Under the pieces are notes generated by a model. It had not been told where the DNA came from. It saw only the letters and a list, made by a program, of their open reading frames with translations, and did not search any database. DNA of 46,311 nucleotides from Oscillospiraceae bacterium. GTDB taxonomy: Bacteria > Bacillota > Clostridia > Oscillospirales > CAG-272. Position numbers and translations under genes: made by a program. Numbering within the stretch: the first letter of the stretch is position 1; every line of letters starts with the position of its first letter. Positions 26,127-34,058 of this stretch are shown here, in pieces. The stretch covers positions 1 to 46,311 of the forward strand of contig SVRT01000018.1 of NCBI GenBank assembly GCA_015064685.1, written 5' to 3'.

Positions 26127-26163
26127 AAAAAGATCCGTCATGACCTCGTGACGGATCTTTTAT
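26127..26163. terminator. Bidirectional terminator between tatD and the XRE regulator
   Basis: AGATCCGTCA / TGACGGATCT (26131-26140 with 26149-26158), with an A-run before and TTTTATT after. It serves both converging genes. Confidence 0.85.
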
Positions 26164-26357
26164 TCACGCCCAACAAGATAGTCAAGCGAGACCTTGTAAT
26201 AATCTGCAAGCTTGATCGCCGCCCAAAGAGGCAGCTCTCGTTCTCCGCGCTCATAGCGCTGATATACGGTTACCTGCATATTGAGATATTGGGCAATTTC
26301 CTTTTGAGTTTTATCGTGATCCTCGCGAAGATCACGAACTCGTCTGTATATGAACAT
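26160..26357 (-). CDS. XRE-type helix-turn-helix repressor
   Basis: A 65-residue protein that is almost entirely one Cro/C1-type helix-turn-helix domain: RVRDLREDHDKTQKEIAQYL, MQVTVYQRYERGERELPLW and ADYYKVSLDYLVGR. It is divergent from the small lipoprotein gene. Two palindromes of the form AACACC-N4-GGTRTT lie between them, over its own weak promoter and the lipoprotein promoter. It probably represses both. The ligand or signal is unknown. Confidence 0.9.
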   Translation of the reverse strand: MFIYRRVRDLREDHDKTQKEIAQYLNMQVTVYQRYERGERELPLWAAIKLADYYKVSLDYLVGRE

Positions 26358-26398
26358 AAAAACCTCTTTGATGTAAGAATAGATTAATTATATTCATA

Positions 26399-26437
26399 AA
26401 CACCGTACGGTATTGACTTTTAACACCGCTTGGTGTT
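26399..26437. promoter_or_regulatory. Paired palindromic operators of the XRE regulator
   Basis: AACACCGTACGGTATT (26399-26414) and AACACCGCTTGGTGTT (26422-26437) share the pattern AACACC....GGTRTT; their centres are 23 bases apart. Site 1 touches the -35 box of the lipoprotein promoter and overlaps the likely -35 region of the divergent gene. Site 2 fills the spacer of the lipoprotein promoter. Confidence 0.7.
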
Positions 26438-26442
26438 ATAAT
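26413..26442 (+). promoter_or_regulatory. Promoter of the small lipoprotein gene
   Basis: TTGACT (26413-26418) and TATAAT (26437-26442) are separated by 18 bases and overlap the operators. Confidence 0.75.
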
Positions 26443-26475
26443 ATGCTCAGTTCAGTTTTATTATGGAGCATCATT

Positions 26476-26844
26476 ATGAAATTCAAACGTCAATTTATAA
26501 AAGTTTTTTTGCTGTGTGCGGTTGTACTTTGCCTTGTTTCAGCGTGCTTTTTCCACGCTGATGACTATTATGAATCCGAGCCGTCAATAGATCCCGACAA
26601 TATTTTCACCATTGAATCAGATCCGCCGTATTATTTTGAAGATCCCGACGAGGAATGCGAGAATACGGAATGTGATCAAAAGAAAACCGAGAAATACGTC
26701 CTGAATATTCGCTCAAAAAAGATCCACAAGACCACCTGCGGCACAGGCGATCTTATCCTGCCCGAAAACCGTGTCGTTTACGAGGGAAACATTGAAGATT
26801 TGTATAAAACAGGTTATACCAAATGCGGGAACTGTTTCAAATGA
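26476..26844 (+). CDS. Small lipoprotein with a Cys/His motif domain
   Basis: A 122-residue protein. Residues 1-26 are a lipoprotein signal (LLCAVVLCLVSAC). An acidic linker rich in Asp and Glu follows. The C-terminal 50 residues, YVLNIRSKKIHKTTCGTGD to GYTKCGNCFK, match a small domain common at the C-termini of Firmicutes surface proteins and nucleases, of the form YVxNxxSKKxHxxxC...GYxPCxxC, which may bind metal. The start at 26476 follows GGAG by 8 bases. It is controlled by the divergent XRE regulator. Function unknown. Confidence 0.75.
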   Translation: MKFKRQFIKVFLLCAVVLCLVSACFFHADDYYESEPSIDPDNIFTIESDPPYYFEDPDEECENTECDQKKTEKYVLNIRSKKIHKTTCGTGDLILPENRVVYEGNIEDLYKTGYTKCGNCFK

Positions 26845-26991
26845 ATACGTGATAGGCCGTTGGTGATCAAAATTCGAATCTGTGCATAATCTTTTTCGCG
26901 CTGTTTCGCATAAACAAAACCGACTTTTATCAAATTCGTATAATCGAGAAGCCGCCAATTGTTGAATTTTAACAAAATGTTAAAATCTCCC

Positions 26992-27020
26992 TTGACAGAA
27001 AGGGCGAATTACTGTAAAAT
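26992..27020 (+). promoter_or_regulatory. Sigma-A promoter of the PRTase-like gene
   Basis: TTGACA (26992-26997) and TAAAAT (27015-27020) are separated by 17 bases. A hairpin GGGCACGGA / TCCGTGTCC (27033-27055) lies in the leader. The rest of 26845-26991 holds nothing I recognise. Confidence 0.75.
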
Positions 27021-27083
27021 AATACTACGGAGGGGCACGGAGCATATCCGTGTCCCAAGCTTTCTTAATTGGAGGACACAAAA

Positions 27084-27725
27084 ATGCCAACATTGACCAC
27101 TTATAAGGTAAAGACAAAGGGTAAGAACCTCTATCTCCGCGTTTCAAAGGGACACTTTGCAACGGGACGCTCACACAGTAATTACTTCATTGATGTCACC
27201 GTACAGAAATCCCGTCTGTCAGAGGCGAGCGCACTCGCAAAGGAGCTCGCGGCGTATTATACCAAGAATACCATAGTCGATACGATACTCTGCCTCGACG
27301 AGATGCAGGTCGTAGGCACCTGCCTTGCTGACGAGCTTACACGCGGCGACTTTATGAATATGAACGCGCATCAAACTATATATATCGTAACTCCCGAATC
27401 AACGTCTGGCAACCAGCTCCTTTTCCGCGATAGCCTTGCACCTATGATCGAGGGCAAGCATATCCTCATCCTCGCGGCGTCTGTGAATACGGGATATACC
27501 GCAAGAGCCGCTATCGAGGCTGTAAACTATTACGGCGGATCGGTAGTTGGAATAGCATCTATATTCGCAACGGTCGACAGCTGTATGGAATACCCCGTAA
27601 ACTCGGTATTCAACCCCAACGACCTTGACAATTACGAGATGCATCCCTCTCACACCTGCCCTATGTGCAGAAACGGACAGAAGATCGACGCGCTTGTAAA
27701 TAGCTTCGGATTCTCAAAGCTCTGA
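27084..27725 (+). CDS. Phosphoribosyltransferase-like protein, altered PRPP site
   Basis: A 213-residue protein. The fold is that of type I phosphoribosyltransferases, close to orotate PRTase: the N-terminal hood with KGHFATGRSHSNYFIDV, the core strand IVDTILCLDEMQVVG, and the PRPP-loop position ILILAASVNTGYTARAAIEAVNYYGG (about residues 133-158). In active enzymes that loop carries paired acidic residues (VDDVxTTG); here they are AASVNTG. The C-terminus has HTCPMCRNGQKID, which could be a metal site. The protein may be an inactive or repurposed homologue. The ATG at 27084 follows GGAGG; an in-frame TTG at 27069 overlaps that site. Confidence 0.75.
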   Translation: MPTLTTYKVKTKGKNLYLRVSKGHFATGRSHSNYFIDVTVQKSRLSEASALAKELAAYYTKNTIVDTILCLDEMQVVGTCLADELTRGDFMNMNAHQTIYIVTPESTSGNQLLFRDSLAPMIEGKHILILAASVNTGYTARAAIEAVNYYGGSVVGIASIFATVDSCMEYPVNSVFNPNDLDNYEMHPSHTCPMCRNGQKIDALVNSFGFSKL

Positions 27726-27738
27726 TAAATAAAAACGT

Positions 27739-27766
27739 AACGGAGTGCTTCGGCACTCCGTTTTTT
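27739..27766 (+). terminator. Terminator after the PRTase-like gene
   Basis: AACGGAGTGC / GCACTCCGTT (27739-27748 with 27753-27762), loop TTCG, followed by TTTT. Confidence 0.9.
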
Positions 27767-27864
27767 GTTGTAAAAAGGGCATTTTTGCCCTTAAATTGTA
27801 ATAAATATACAAAAAATTTGTTTGAATTTCTACTAATCGAGCAGAAAAAAACGACCAAAAATCG

Positions 27865-27893
27865 TTGAAAAAAGGAATGGAATGTTGTATAAT
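27865..27893 (+). promoter_or_regulatory. Sigma-A promoter of the EF-G paralogue
   Basis: TTGAAA (27865-27870) and TATAAT (27888-27893) are separated by 17 bases. A leader of about 115 bases contains the weak hairpin ACCCG / CGGGT near 27980. Confidence 0.75.
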
Positions 27894-28014
27894 ATTTATA
27901 CGTGATTATATTATTTGTAAGTTTTTCAAAAAAATATCCAAAATAATGTAATTTAAAAAAGTCATACATAATGAAAGGGACCCGTGAAATATTGCGGGTT
28001 TAAGGAAAAGAACA

Positions 28015-30066
28015 ATGGCTCAGTACAGCACAAAGCAGATCCGTAACATCGCCCTCGCAGGACACGGCGGAAGCGGTAAGACCTCTCTTGCAGAGGCTAT
28101 GCTCTTCGTCAGCGGCGGAACAGACCGTCTCGGAAACGTACCGGACGGTAACACAGTTTGCGACTATGACGCAGAGGAACAGGCAAGAAAGTTCTCTCTC
28201 TCGGCATCCCTCGCACACGTTTTCTGGAAGGACGTAAAGATCAATATTATAGATACCCCCGGTTATCTCGACTTTGAGGGCGAGGTAGCACAGGGCGCGC
28301 GCGTTGCCGACTCTTGCGTTATCCTCGTAGACGGCAAGGCAGGAATGGAAGTAGGAACAGAGCTCGCCTGGGAGAAGGCAGAGGCTGCAGGTATTCCTAA
28401 GGCATTCTTCATCAACAAGTGCGATAACTACGACGCGCACTTCAACGCAACCTTCGATCAGCTTCACGAGAAGTTCGGTAAGTCTCTCTGCCCCGTATTT
28501 ATCCCCGTAGGTAAGAACGGTAAGGATATCACGATGGTAGACCTTCTCGATATGCAGGCTTACGTATATGATGACACAGGAAAGAGATTCCCCACAGATA
28601 TGACTCCCGACCTCGAGGCAGCTGCCGAGAGATATAAGGAAGTTCTTTGGGAGGCAGTTGCAGGAACCAGCGAGGAGCTTATGGAGAAGTTCTTCGAGGG
28701 CGAGCCCTTCACAAAGGAAGAGTGCGTTGAGGGTCTCCACCAGGGTATCATCGACGGTACAATTACTCCCGTATACTGTGGCGCGGCTACAAGACTTTGG
28801 GGCGTTATCGCAATGATGGACTCCATCGCCGCATCCTTCCCCAGACACACCGCAAAGAAGGTCGAGACATATGCAGACGGCGCTGATGCCGCTATCGAGC
28901 TTGAAGGCGCACCCGCACTCTTCGTATTCAAGACCGTTGCAGACCCGTTCGTAGGAAAGATGTCCTTCTTCAAGGTAATGAACGGAGCTGTAAAGAGGGA
29001 TATGGCCCTTAAGAATTCGAGAAGCGGCTCTGACGAGAAGCTTGCTCATATCTACATCATGAAGGGTAACAAGCAGCTTGAGGTTGACGAGCTCGCATGC
29101 GGAGATATCGGTATGGTATCCAAGCTCAACGACACAAACACAGGCGATACACTTTCTCTCGAAGGAAACGTTGCATACAAGACAGTTAAGTACGCAACAC
29201 CTTACTACTGCAGAGCAATGTATCCTCTCACCGCAAAGGACGAGAGCAAGATCTCCCAGGCTATCGCAAGAATGACCGAGGAAGACAGAACTCTCCGTTA
29301 CGAGAACAACGCAGAGACCAACCAGCAGCTCATCTACGCTATGGGTGATATGCACCTCACCATCCTCGCGGCTAACCTTAAGAACCGCTTTGGTGTTAAC
29401 GTAAGATACGAGATCCCCGCTATTCCTTACAGAGAGAAGATCACAAAGACGGTCGACGTCGAAGGAAAGCATAAGAAGCAGAACGGCGGATCGGGTCAGT
29501 TCGGTCACGTTTGGATCAAGTTCTCTCCCTCAGAGGAAGAGGGACTCACATTTACAGTATCTGTTGTCGGCGGCGTAGTTCCGAAGAACTTCAACCCCGC
29601 AGTTGAAAAGGGACTTCAGGACGCAATGCTCAAGGGCGCGTACGGTTATCCTATGACTCGCCTTGCAGCAGACCTCCACGACGGATCCTACCACCCCGTA
29701 GACTCGGATGAAATCTCCTTCAAGACCGCTGCATCTCTCGCATACAAGAAGTGCCTTGAGCAGGCAGGTCCCGTGCTTCTCGAGCCCGTTGGAGATCTCG
29801 ACGTTCTCGTTCCCGAGTACATGGTCGGTGACGTAATGGGTGACCTCAATAAGCGCCGTGCAGCAGTTATGGGTATGGACGCAGCTGAGGAGAAGCCCGG
29901 CTACACAGTAGTTCACGCAGCAGCACCCAAGGCAGAGCTTGCAGACTACCCGACAGTTCTCCGTGCAATGACACAGGGACGCGGCTCCTTCGAGTACAAC
30001 GTAACAGGATACGACACAGTTCCCATGAACGTAGCTCAGAAGGTGATCGAGGCTAATAAGCAGTAA
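28015..30066 (+). CDS. Elongation factor G paralogue (EF-G2 type)
   Basis: A 683-residue translational GTPase. The G domain has G1 GHGGSGKTSLAEAML (about residue 17), switch I with TVCDYDAEEQARKFS, G3 DTPGYLDF and G4 INKCD; domains II to V follow to the C-terminal TQGRGSFEYNVTGYD. The G1 sequence (GHGGSGKT instead of AHVDAGKT) and the switch I type mark the EF-G2 branch found beside the housekeeping fusA in many Clostridia and Thermotogae. Its role is not settled. It is not in an str operon (no rpsL, rpsG or tuf), which supports the paralogue call. Codon use is highly biased, suggesting strong expression. Confidence 0.9.
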   Translation: MAQYSTKQIRNIALAGHGGSGKTSLAEAMLFVSGGTDRLGNVPDGNTVCDYDAEEQARKFSLSASLAHVFWKDVKINIIDTPGYLDFEGEVAQGARVADSCVILVDGKAGMEVGTELAWEKAEAAGIPKAFFINKCDNYDAHFNATFDQLHEKFGKSLCPVFIPVGKNGKDITMVDLLDMQAYVYDDTGKRFPTDMTPDLEAAAERYKEVLWEAVAGTSEELMEKFFEGEPFTKEECVEGLHQGIIDGTITPVYCGAATRLWGVIAMMDSIAASFPRHTAKKVETYADGADAAIELEGAPALFVFKTVADPFVGKMSFFKVMNGAVKRDMALKNSRSGSDEKLAHIYIMKGNKQLEVDELACGDIGMVSKLNDTNTGDTLSLEGNVAYKTVKYATPYYCRAMYPLTAKDESKISQAIARMTEEDRTLRYENNAETNQQLIYAMGDMHLTILAANLKNRFGVNVRYEIPAIPYREKITKTVDVEGKHKKQNGGSGQFGHVWIKFSPSEEEGLTFTVSVVGGVVPKNFNPAVEKGLQDAMLKGAYGYPMTRLAADLHDGSYHPVDSDEISFKTAASLAYKKCLEQAGPVLLEPVGDLDVLVPEYMVGDVMGDLNKRRAAVMGMDAAEEKPGYTVVHAAAPKAELADYPTVLRAMTQGRGSFEYNVTGYDTVPMNVAQKVIEANKQ

Positions 30067-30081
30067 TGTATATTTAATATG

Positions 30082-30113
30082 AAAAAGAGAAGTCTTCGGA
30101 CTTCTCTTTTTTT
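30082..30113 (+). terminator. Terminator after the EF-G paralogue
   Basis: AAAAGAGAAGTC / GACTTCTCTTTT with loop TTCG, followed by more T. The following 190 bases up to the spoIIAA start hold no clear feature; no sigma-H promoter could be assigned with confidence. Confidence 0.9.
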
Positions 30114-30306
30114 GTTCTACTAACCTTTCCCGCCGTAACAAAGAAAAACGCAAAAAAACACGTGGGGCAGCTTTCCTGTCATCGCCGACAAGAAAGAGAC
30201 GTATATTTATTAAAAATATTATTCGACAACACCCTTCGACATCTTTTTCATCATCGCCGTGATAAAATCAAATAAAAGACGATAGAGAAAACGAAAGGAT
30301 AAAAAA

Positions 30307-30789
30307 ATGTGCGCAAAAAGAGACAGAAAACCGGGATTTGACAGCGAGTTTGACGGTCATACCCTGAAGATCAAGCTCCGAGGGGAGATAGACCACCACA
30401 GCGCGAGCGCGGTAAGAACGAGTATGGACGATATGATAAGGTCAAGACACCCCCACCGTTTGATAATCGATATGTCGGCGGTGGATTTCATGGATAGCTC
30501 GGGACTTGGGCTGATAATGGGAAGATATTCGCTTATGGAGAGCATGGGTGGGGAGACCTGCGTGCTGGATCCAAGCCCCGCAACGGAAAGGATAATGAGT
30601 CTTGCGGGTATGGAGAGAGTAATAACAATCATGCGTTCAAAGGTCACGGATGGCGCACAAGGTCATCGCGCGGCGGCAAGAGAGATAAGGAGAAGAAGCG
30701 CATGCCACAGACGGGTCCCCGAGGGCACGACCATGTCAAAAAAGGACGCCGAAAATCAAACCGATGAAAAAGGAGGAACGACAAAATGA
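30307..30789 (+). CDS. spoIIAA: Anti-sigma F factor antagonist SpoIIAA, with C-terminal extension
   Basis: A 160-residue protein. The STAS domain (residues 14-110) contains LKIKLRGEIDHHSA and the phosphorylation-site region IIDMSAVDFMDSSGLGLIMGR with the conserved serine. SpoIIAA, when unphosphorylated, binds SpoIIAB and frees sigma-F in the forespore. The family usually ends near residue 115; here about 45 extra basic and polar residues follow (from VTDGAQGHRAAA). No sign of a frameshift was found, and the extension ends in ATGA overlapping the spoIIAB start. The ATG follows AAAGGA. Confidence 0.93.
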   Translation: MCAKRDRKPGFDSEFDGHTLKIKLRGEIDHHSASAVRTSMDDMIRSRHPHRLIIDMSAVDFMDSSGLGLIMGRYSLMESMGGETCVLDPSPATERIMSLAGMERVITIMRSKVTDGAQGHRAAAREIRRRSACHRRVPEGTTMSKKDAENQTDEKGGTTK

Positions 30790-31244
30790 AAAAGAGTCTT
30801 TTTTCGGGAAAGGTAATAAATAAGATGCAGCTGAAGCTCCCCGCACTCTCGGCAAACGAGGGGATGGCAAGAGCGACCGTAGCGGCATTCTGCGCCCAGC
30901 TCGATCCCGGCGCCGTGGAGCTTGCGGATATAAAATGCGCGGTCAGCGAGGCAGTTACTAACTGTATCGTACACGCGTACAGGCACGCCGACGGGCTGAT
31001 ATATATAACAGTCTCGCTTCTCGAGGGCAGAGTAGCCAAGATCGAGATAAAGGATAAGGGATGCGGAATCGACGACGTAAAGGAGGCACGTCAGCCGCTT
31101 TTCACCACCGACGCAGCAGGAGAGAGGAGCGGAATGGGCTTTACGGTGATGGAGAGCTTCACGGATAGGATATCGGTCACGTCCAAGCCGGATAAAGGCA
31201 CGAAGATCGTAATGTATAAGGTGTTTCGGAGCAGAGATACATAA
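30786..31244 (+). CDS. spoIIAB: Anti-sigma F factor SpoIIAB
   Basis: A 152-residue GHKL-type kinase. The N box SEAVTNCIVHAY (about residues 58-69), G1 box IKDKGCGIDDV and G2 region GERSGMGFTVMESFTDR are present. SpoIIAB holds sigma-F inactive and phosphorylates SpoIIAA. It begins inside the end of spoIIAA (4-base overlap) and is followed by sigF after 36 bases, the standard operon. Confidence 0.96.
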   Translation: MKKSLFSGKVINKMQLKLPALSANEGMARATVAAFCAQLDPGAVELADIKCAVSEAVTNCIVHAYRHADGLIYITVSLLEGRVAKIEIKDKGCGIDDVKEARQPLFTTDAAGERSGMGFTVMESFTDRISVTSKPDKGTKIVMYKVFRSRDT

Positions 31245-31280
31245 TCGGCTAAACCGATAAAAAGCACAAGGGGAACGCTT

Positions 31281-32054
31281 ATGAACACCGAAAACACACG
31301 AGACCTTGAAGAATCGACCGAAGCACATGACGAAAGATACCAGAGAAACCGCGACCTCATTCTCCGCGCGCAAGCAGGGGACGAGAGCGCGACCGAAGCC
31401 TTAATAATTGAGAACACAGCGCTTGTAAAGAGCCTCGCGCTAAAATTTCGCGACCGAGGAACCGAGTTTGAGGATCTTATGCAGATCGGAATGATAGGAA
31501 TGATAAAGGCGATAAACAGCTTTCAGATCGAGCGGGGAACCGCCTTTTCGACATACGCAGTGCCGCTCATCGTCGGGGAGATCAGACGGCATCTTCGTGA
31601 TGACGGGCTGATAAGAGTCAGCCGAGGATATAAGCGCACGGGGATCACGATAATGCGCGAGAAAAACCGAATTATGACCGAGGAGGGCAGAGAGGCAGGA
31701 GTGGTCGAGCTCGCCGCATACGCGGGAGTCAGTGTCGAGGAAGCGGCAATAGCCATCGACGCCGTCTCGCCCATCCACTCGCTCTCGGATAATGTGTACG
31801 GCGAGGATTCAAAAACACTCGACTCGGTCATCCCCGACCGCGAGTCGGCAGACGAATTTGAGAACCTCACCGACCGCCTCTCGCTCGGACAAGCAATTAA
31901 TAAAATGCCGCCCGAGTGGCGAAAAATAGTCCTCCTCCGCTATTACCGCGACATGACTCAGCAGCAGGTCGCAAACCTGTTGGGACTCTCCCAGGTCAAG
32001 GTCTCCCGCGAGGAAAAGAAAATCATGTCCTTCCTCCGCGGCGAATTAGCGTAA
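31281..32054 (+). CDS. sigF: RNA polymerase sporulation sigma factor SigF
   Basis: A 257-residue sigma-70 family protein. Region 2 contains EDLMQIGMIGMIKAINSF and RGTAFSTYAVPLIVGEIRRHLRD; region 4 contains MTQQQVANLLGLSQVKVSREEKKI. The context after spoIIAA-spoIIAB makes it sigma-F, the first forespore sigma factor, rather than sigma-G. The ATG follows AGGGGA. The first base of cassette I is the last base of its stop codon (32054). Confidence 0.95.
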   Translation: MNTENTRDLEESTEAHDERYQRNRDLILRAQAGDESATEALIIENTALVKSLALKFRDRGTEFEDLMQIGMIGMIKAINSFQIERGTAFSTYAVPLIVGEIRRHLRDDGLIRVSRGYKRTGITIMREKNRIMTEEGREAGVVELAAYAGVSVEEAAIAIDAVSPIHSLSDNVYGEDSKTLDSVIPDRESADEFENLTDRLSLGQAINKMPPEWRKIVLLRYYRDMTQQQVANLLGLSQVKVSREEKKIMSFLRGELA

Positions 32055-32303
32055 AATTGCGATTTATAGGGGACGCGAACAATCCCTCAGACGCGCACGG
32101 AGGCGCGCCAGCTCCCTTTACACAAGGGAGCTTTACCTGAAAGGTGGAGAACGTGGATATAGTGAAATTTTCTTTAAACTTAAAAGGTTTTCACATCTAT
32201 AATGCGTACGAACATCCACCAACAAAGCTCCCTTGTGTAAAGGGAGCTGTCACGCCTTGCGCGTGACTGAGGGATTGTTCGCCTCCCCGACAAATCAAAA
32301 TTT
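32054..32303. repeat. Cassette element I (type II interior)
   Basis: A 250 bp element bounded by AAATTGCGATTTATAGG (32054-32070) and CCGACAAATCAAAATTT (32287-32303). The interior reads AATCCCTCAG ... AGCTCCCTTTACACAAGGGAGCT ... AGCTCCCTTGTG ... CTGAGGGATT, nested inverted repeats. It is nearly identical to element J at 35294-35543. It touches the sigF stop codon. Confidence 0.88.
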
Positions 32304-32314
32304 GAAATACCGTT

Positions 32315-32346
32315 ACAAAAAACCGCCCTCTCGAGCCGAGAGGGCG
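32315..32346 (-). terminator. Terminator of tyrS
   Basis: CGCCCTCTCG / CGAGAGGGCG (32324-32333 with 32337-32346). On the minus strand it is followed by GTTTTTTG. Confidence 0.88.
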
Positions 32347-32363
32347 ATTCTTATTGGTTGAAA

Positions 32364-33584
32364 TTAAAATACAACCTTCATATAAGATTTTTTACCTTTA
32401 CGGAGGAGCTTACCGTCCTTAAGGTCTTCTTTAGTAAAGAAGGTCTTGATGTCAGCGATCTTTTCGCCGTCGACCGAAACACCGCCCTGCTGTACCGCCT
32501 GGCGAGCCTCGGACTTGGACTTGCAGAGTCCGCTTCTCACGAGCATGGTGAGAACGTCGGTCTTGCCATCCATATAGAAGTCCTCCTCGAGCATCTGTGC
32601 AGTAGGAGCATCAGCCTCACCGCCCGCGCCGAAGAGAGCCTTGGCCTGAGCCTGAGCCTTATCTGCCTCCTCGTCACCGTGAACGAGCTTTGTAAGCTCG
32701 TATGCGAGGATCTCCTTTGCGGTATTGAGCTGAGAGCCCTCCCATGAATCCATCTCGTTGATCTGCTCGAGAGGGAGGAAGGTAAGCATACGGATGCACT
32801 TTAATACGTCAGCGTCGGCAACGTTTCTCCAGTACTGGTAGAAGTCGTAGGGAGTGGTCTTTGCGGGATCAAGCCATACAGCGCCCGACGCGGTCTTACC
32901 CATCTTCTTACCTTCGCTGTTGAGGAGAAGGGTAATGGTCATCGCGTGAGCGTCCTTGCCGAGCTTGCGTCTGATAAGCTCGGTACCGCCAAGCATATTC
33001 GACCACTGATCGTCACCGCCGAACTGCATGTTACAGCCGTATTCTTTGAAAAGGTGGTAGAAGTCGTAGGACTGCATGATCATGTAGTTGAATTCAAGGA
33101 AGGAAAGACCCTTTTCCATTCTCTGCTTGTAGCACTCTGCGGTGAGCATACGGTTAACCGAGAAGCAAGCGCCTACCTCGCGAAGGACGTCAACGTAGTT
33201 GAGTCCGAGGAGCCAGTCGGCATTGTTCACCATAATAGCCTTGCCCTCACCGAAGTCAATAAATCTCTCCATCTGCTTTTTGAAGCAGTCGCAGTTGTGC
33301 TGGATGGTCTCAGTAGTCATCATCTGGCGCATATCGGTTCTGCCGGAGGGGTCGCCGACCATAGCCGTACCGCCGCCGATGAGTACGACGGGCTTGTTGC
33401 CTGCCATCTGAAGTCTCTTCATAAGGCAGAGCGCCATAAAGTGACCTACGTGAAGAGAGTCAGCCGTAGGGTCAAATCCGATGTAGAAGGTAGCCTTACC
33501 CTCGTTGATCATATTCTTGATCTCTTCTTCATTCGTTACCTGAGCGATAAGACCTCTGGCAACGAGCTCTTCATAAATTTTCAT
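32364..33584 (-). CDS. tyrS: Tyrosyl-tRNA synthetase
   Basis: A 406-residue class I synthetase. The Rossmann core has the HIGH-type motif DPTADSLHVGHFMAL (about residues 38-52) and the KMSKS-type motif as GKKMGKTASGAVWL (about 228-241); IMQSYDFYHL and GGDDQWSNM contact tyrosine. The C-terminal S4 RNA-binding domain is at about residues 343-400 (SGLCKSKSEARQAVQQGGV). It charges tRNA-Tyr. Expression is controlled by the T-box leader at 33607-33869. The terminator lies at 32315-32346. Confidence 0.97.
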   Translation of the reverse strand: MKIYEELVARGLIAQVTNEEEIKNMINEGKATFYIGFDPTADSLHVGHFMALCLMKRLQMAGNKPVVLIGGGTAMVGDPSGRTDMRQMMTTETIQHNCDCFKKQMERFIDFGEGKAIMVNNADWLLGLNYVDVLREVGACFSVNRMLTAECYKQRMEKGLSFLEFNYMIMQSYDFYHLFKEYGCNMQFGGDDQWSNMLGGTELIRRKLGKDAHAMTITLLLNSEGKKMGKTASGAVWLDPAKTTPYDFYQYWRNVADADVLKCIRMLTFLPLEQINEMDSWEGSQLNTAKEILAYELTKLVHGDEEADKAQAQAKALFGAGGEADAPTAQMLEEDFYMDGKTDVLTMLVRSGLCKSKSEARQAVQQGGVSVDGEKIADIKTFFTKEDLKDGKLLRKGKKSYMKVVF

Positions 33585-33606
33585 AATATTATATCTCCTG
33601 TTAAAA

Positions 33607-33869
33607 TAAATTTTTACAAAATAAAACGCCCCTGCATTTCTGCAAGGACGCTTCCGCGTGTTACCACCTTGATTCGCCGTCGGTCACCCGACAAGCCTTA
33701 CGGACTTCAATAAAAGCCTCCCGATATAACGGTCGTCCCGTCATAGCCTACTCGTCTCCTTTCGGTATGCCGCTCACGAATGTATTGGGAAACGAGCATT
33801 CCGCGCCTCTCATCAACCGGCAGCTTTCTGTTGTCCGCAATCGTTTCTTACTTGTTTCGGTCATCGCGT
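33607..33869 (-). promoter_or_regulatory. T-box riboswitch leader of tyrS
   Basis: On the minus strand the T-box sequence AAGGTGGTAACACGCG (33655-33670) is followed by the terminator stem GCGTCCTTGCA / TGCAGGGGCG (33627-33651) and a run of T. Upstream is a long structured region with a base-paired stem I (GAAACGA...TCGTTTC). A UAC tyrosine codon at about 33782-33784, in the 3' side of that stem, is a candidate specifier. Uncharged tRNA-Tyr would stabilise the antiterminator and allow tyrS transcription. The T-box call is firm; the specifier position is inferred. Confidence 0.9.
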
Positions 33870-33876
33870 TTAGATG

Positions 33877-33905
33877 ATTATAACACTCTTTTTGAGTTTT
33901 GTCAA
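33877..33905 (-). promoter_or_regulatory. Sigma-A promoter of the tyrS leader
   Basis: On the minus strand TTGACA (33900-33905) and TATAAT (33877-33882) are separated by 17 bases. Confidence 0.88.
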
Positions 33906-33925
33906 CACTTTTTTAAAATTCGGCG

Positions 33926-33957
33926 CAAAAAGAGGAGACGGAAGCCGTCTCCTCAAA
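33926..33957 (-). terminator. Orphan terminator upstream of tyrS
   Basis: GAGGAGACGG / CCGTCTCCTC with a short loop; on the minus strand it is followed by CTTTTTG. No recognised gene ends here on that strand, which suggests a short transcript from the region 33960-34120. Confidence 0.65.
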
Positions 33958-33971
33958 ATATATCCGTGCTA

Positions 33972-34058
33972 TCACGCCAGTGCAAGAGGATGGATCCTGC
34001 GCCTGCGGCGCCTTCGGTACTCGAGTGCTTGGCGCGCAATATCCGCGAGATATCTCAT
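33972..34058 (-). CDS. Possible small basic protein before an orphan terminator
   Basis: A 28-codon frame, MRYLADIARQALEY followed by seven arginines and IHPLALA. It lies 15 bases upstream of a strong minus-strand terminator. No good ribosome binding site or promoter is visible. The arginine run is encoded by mixed codons (CGA, AGG, CGC), not by a simple repeat. It could be a small protein, a leader peptide or chance. Recorded because the terminator needs a transcript. Confidence 0.25.
   Translation of the reverse strand: MRYLADIARQALEYRRRRRRRIHPLALA

Noticed and set aside
28000..29508. Long antisense open frame of about 500 codons opposite the EF-G paralogue
   Set aside because: It matches no family, has no ribosome binding site, and mirrors the biased codon use of the real gene. 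The same holds for antisense frames at 5802-6974 (yidC/jag) and 35969-37171 (GH110-like gene 1).
30307..30789. Frameshift at the end of spoIIAA
   Set aside because: No alternative frame gives a better SpoIIAA C-terminus, and the current frame ends precisely in the expected ATGA overlap.
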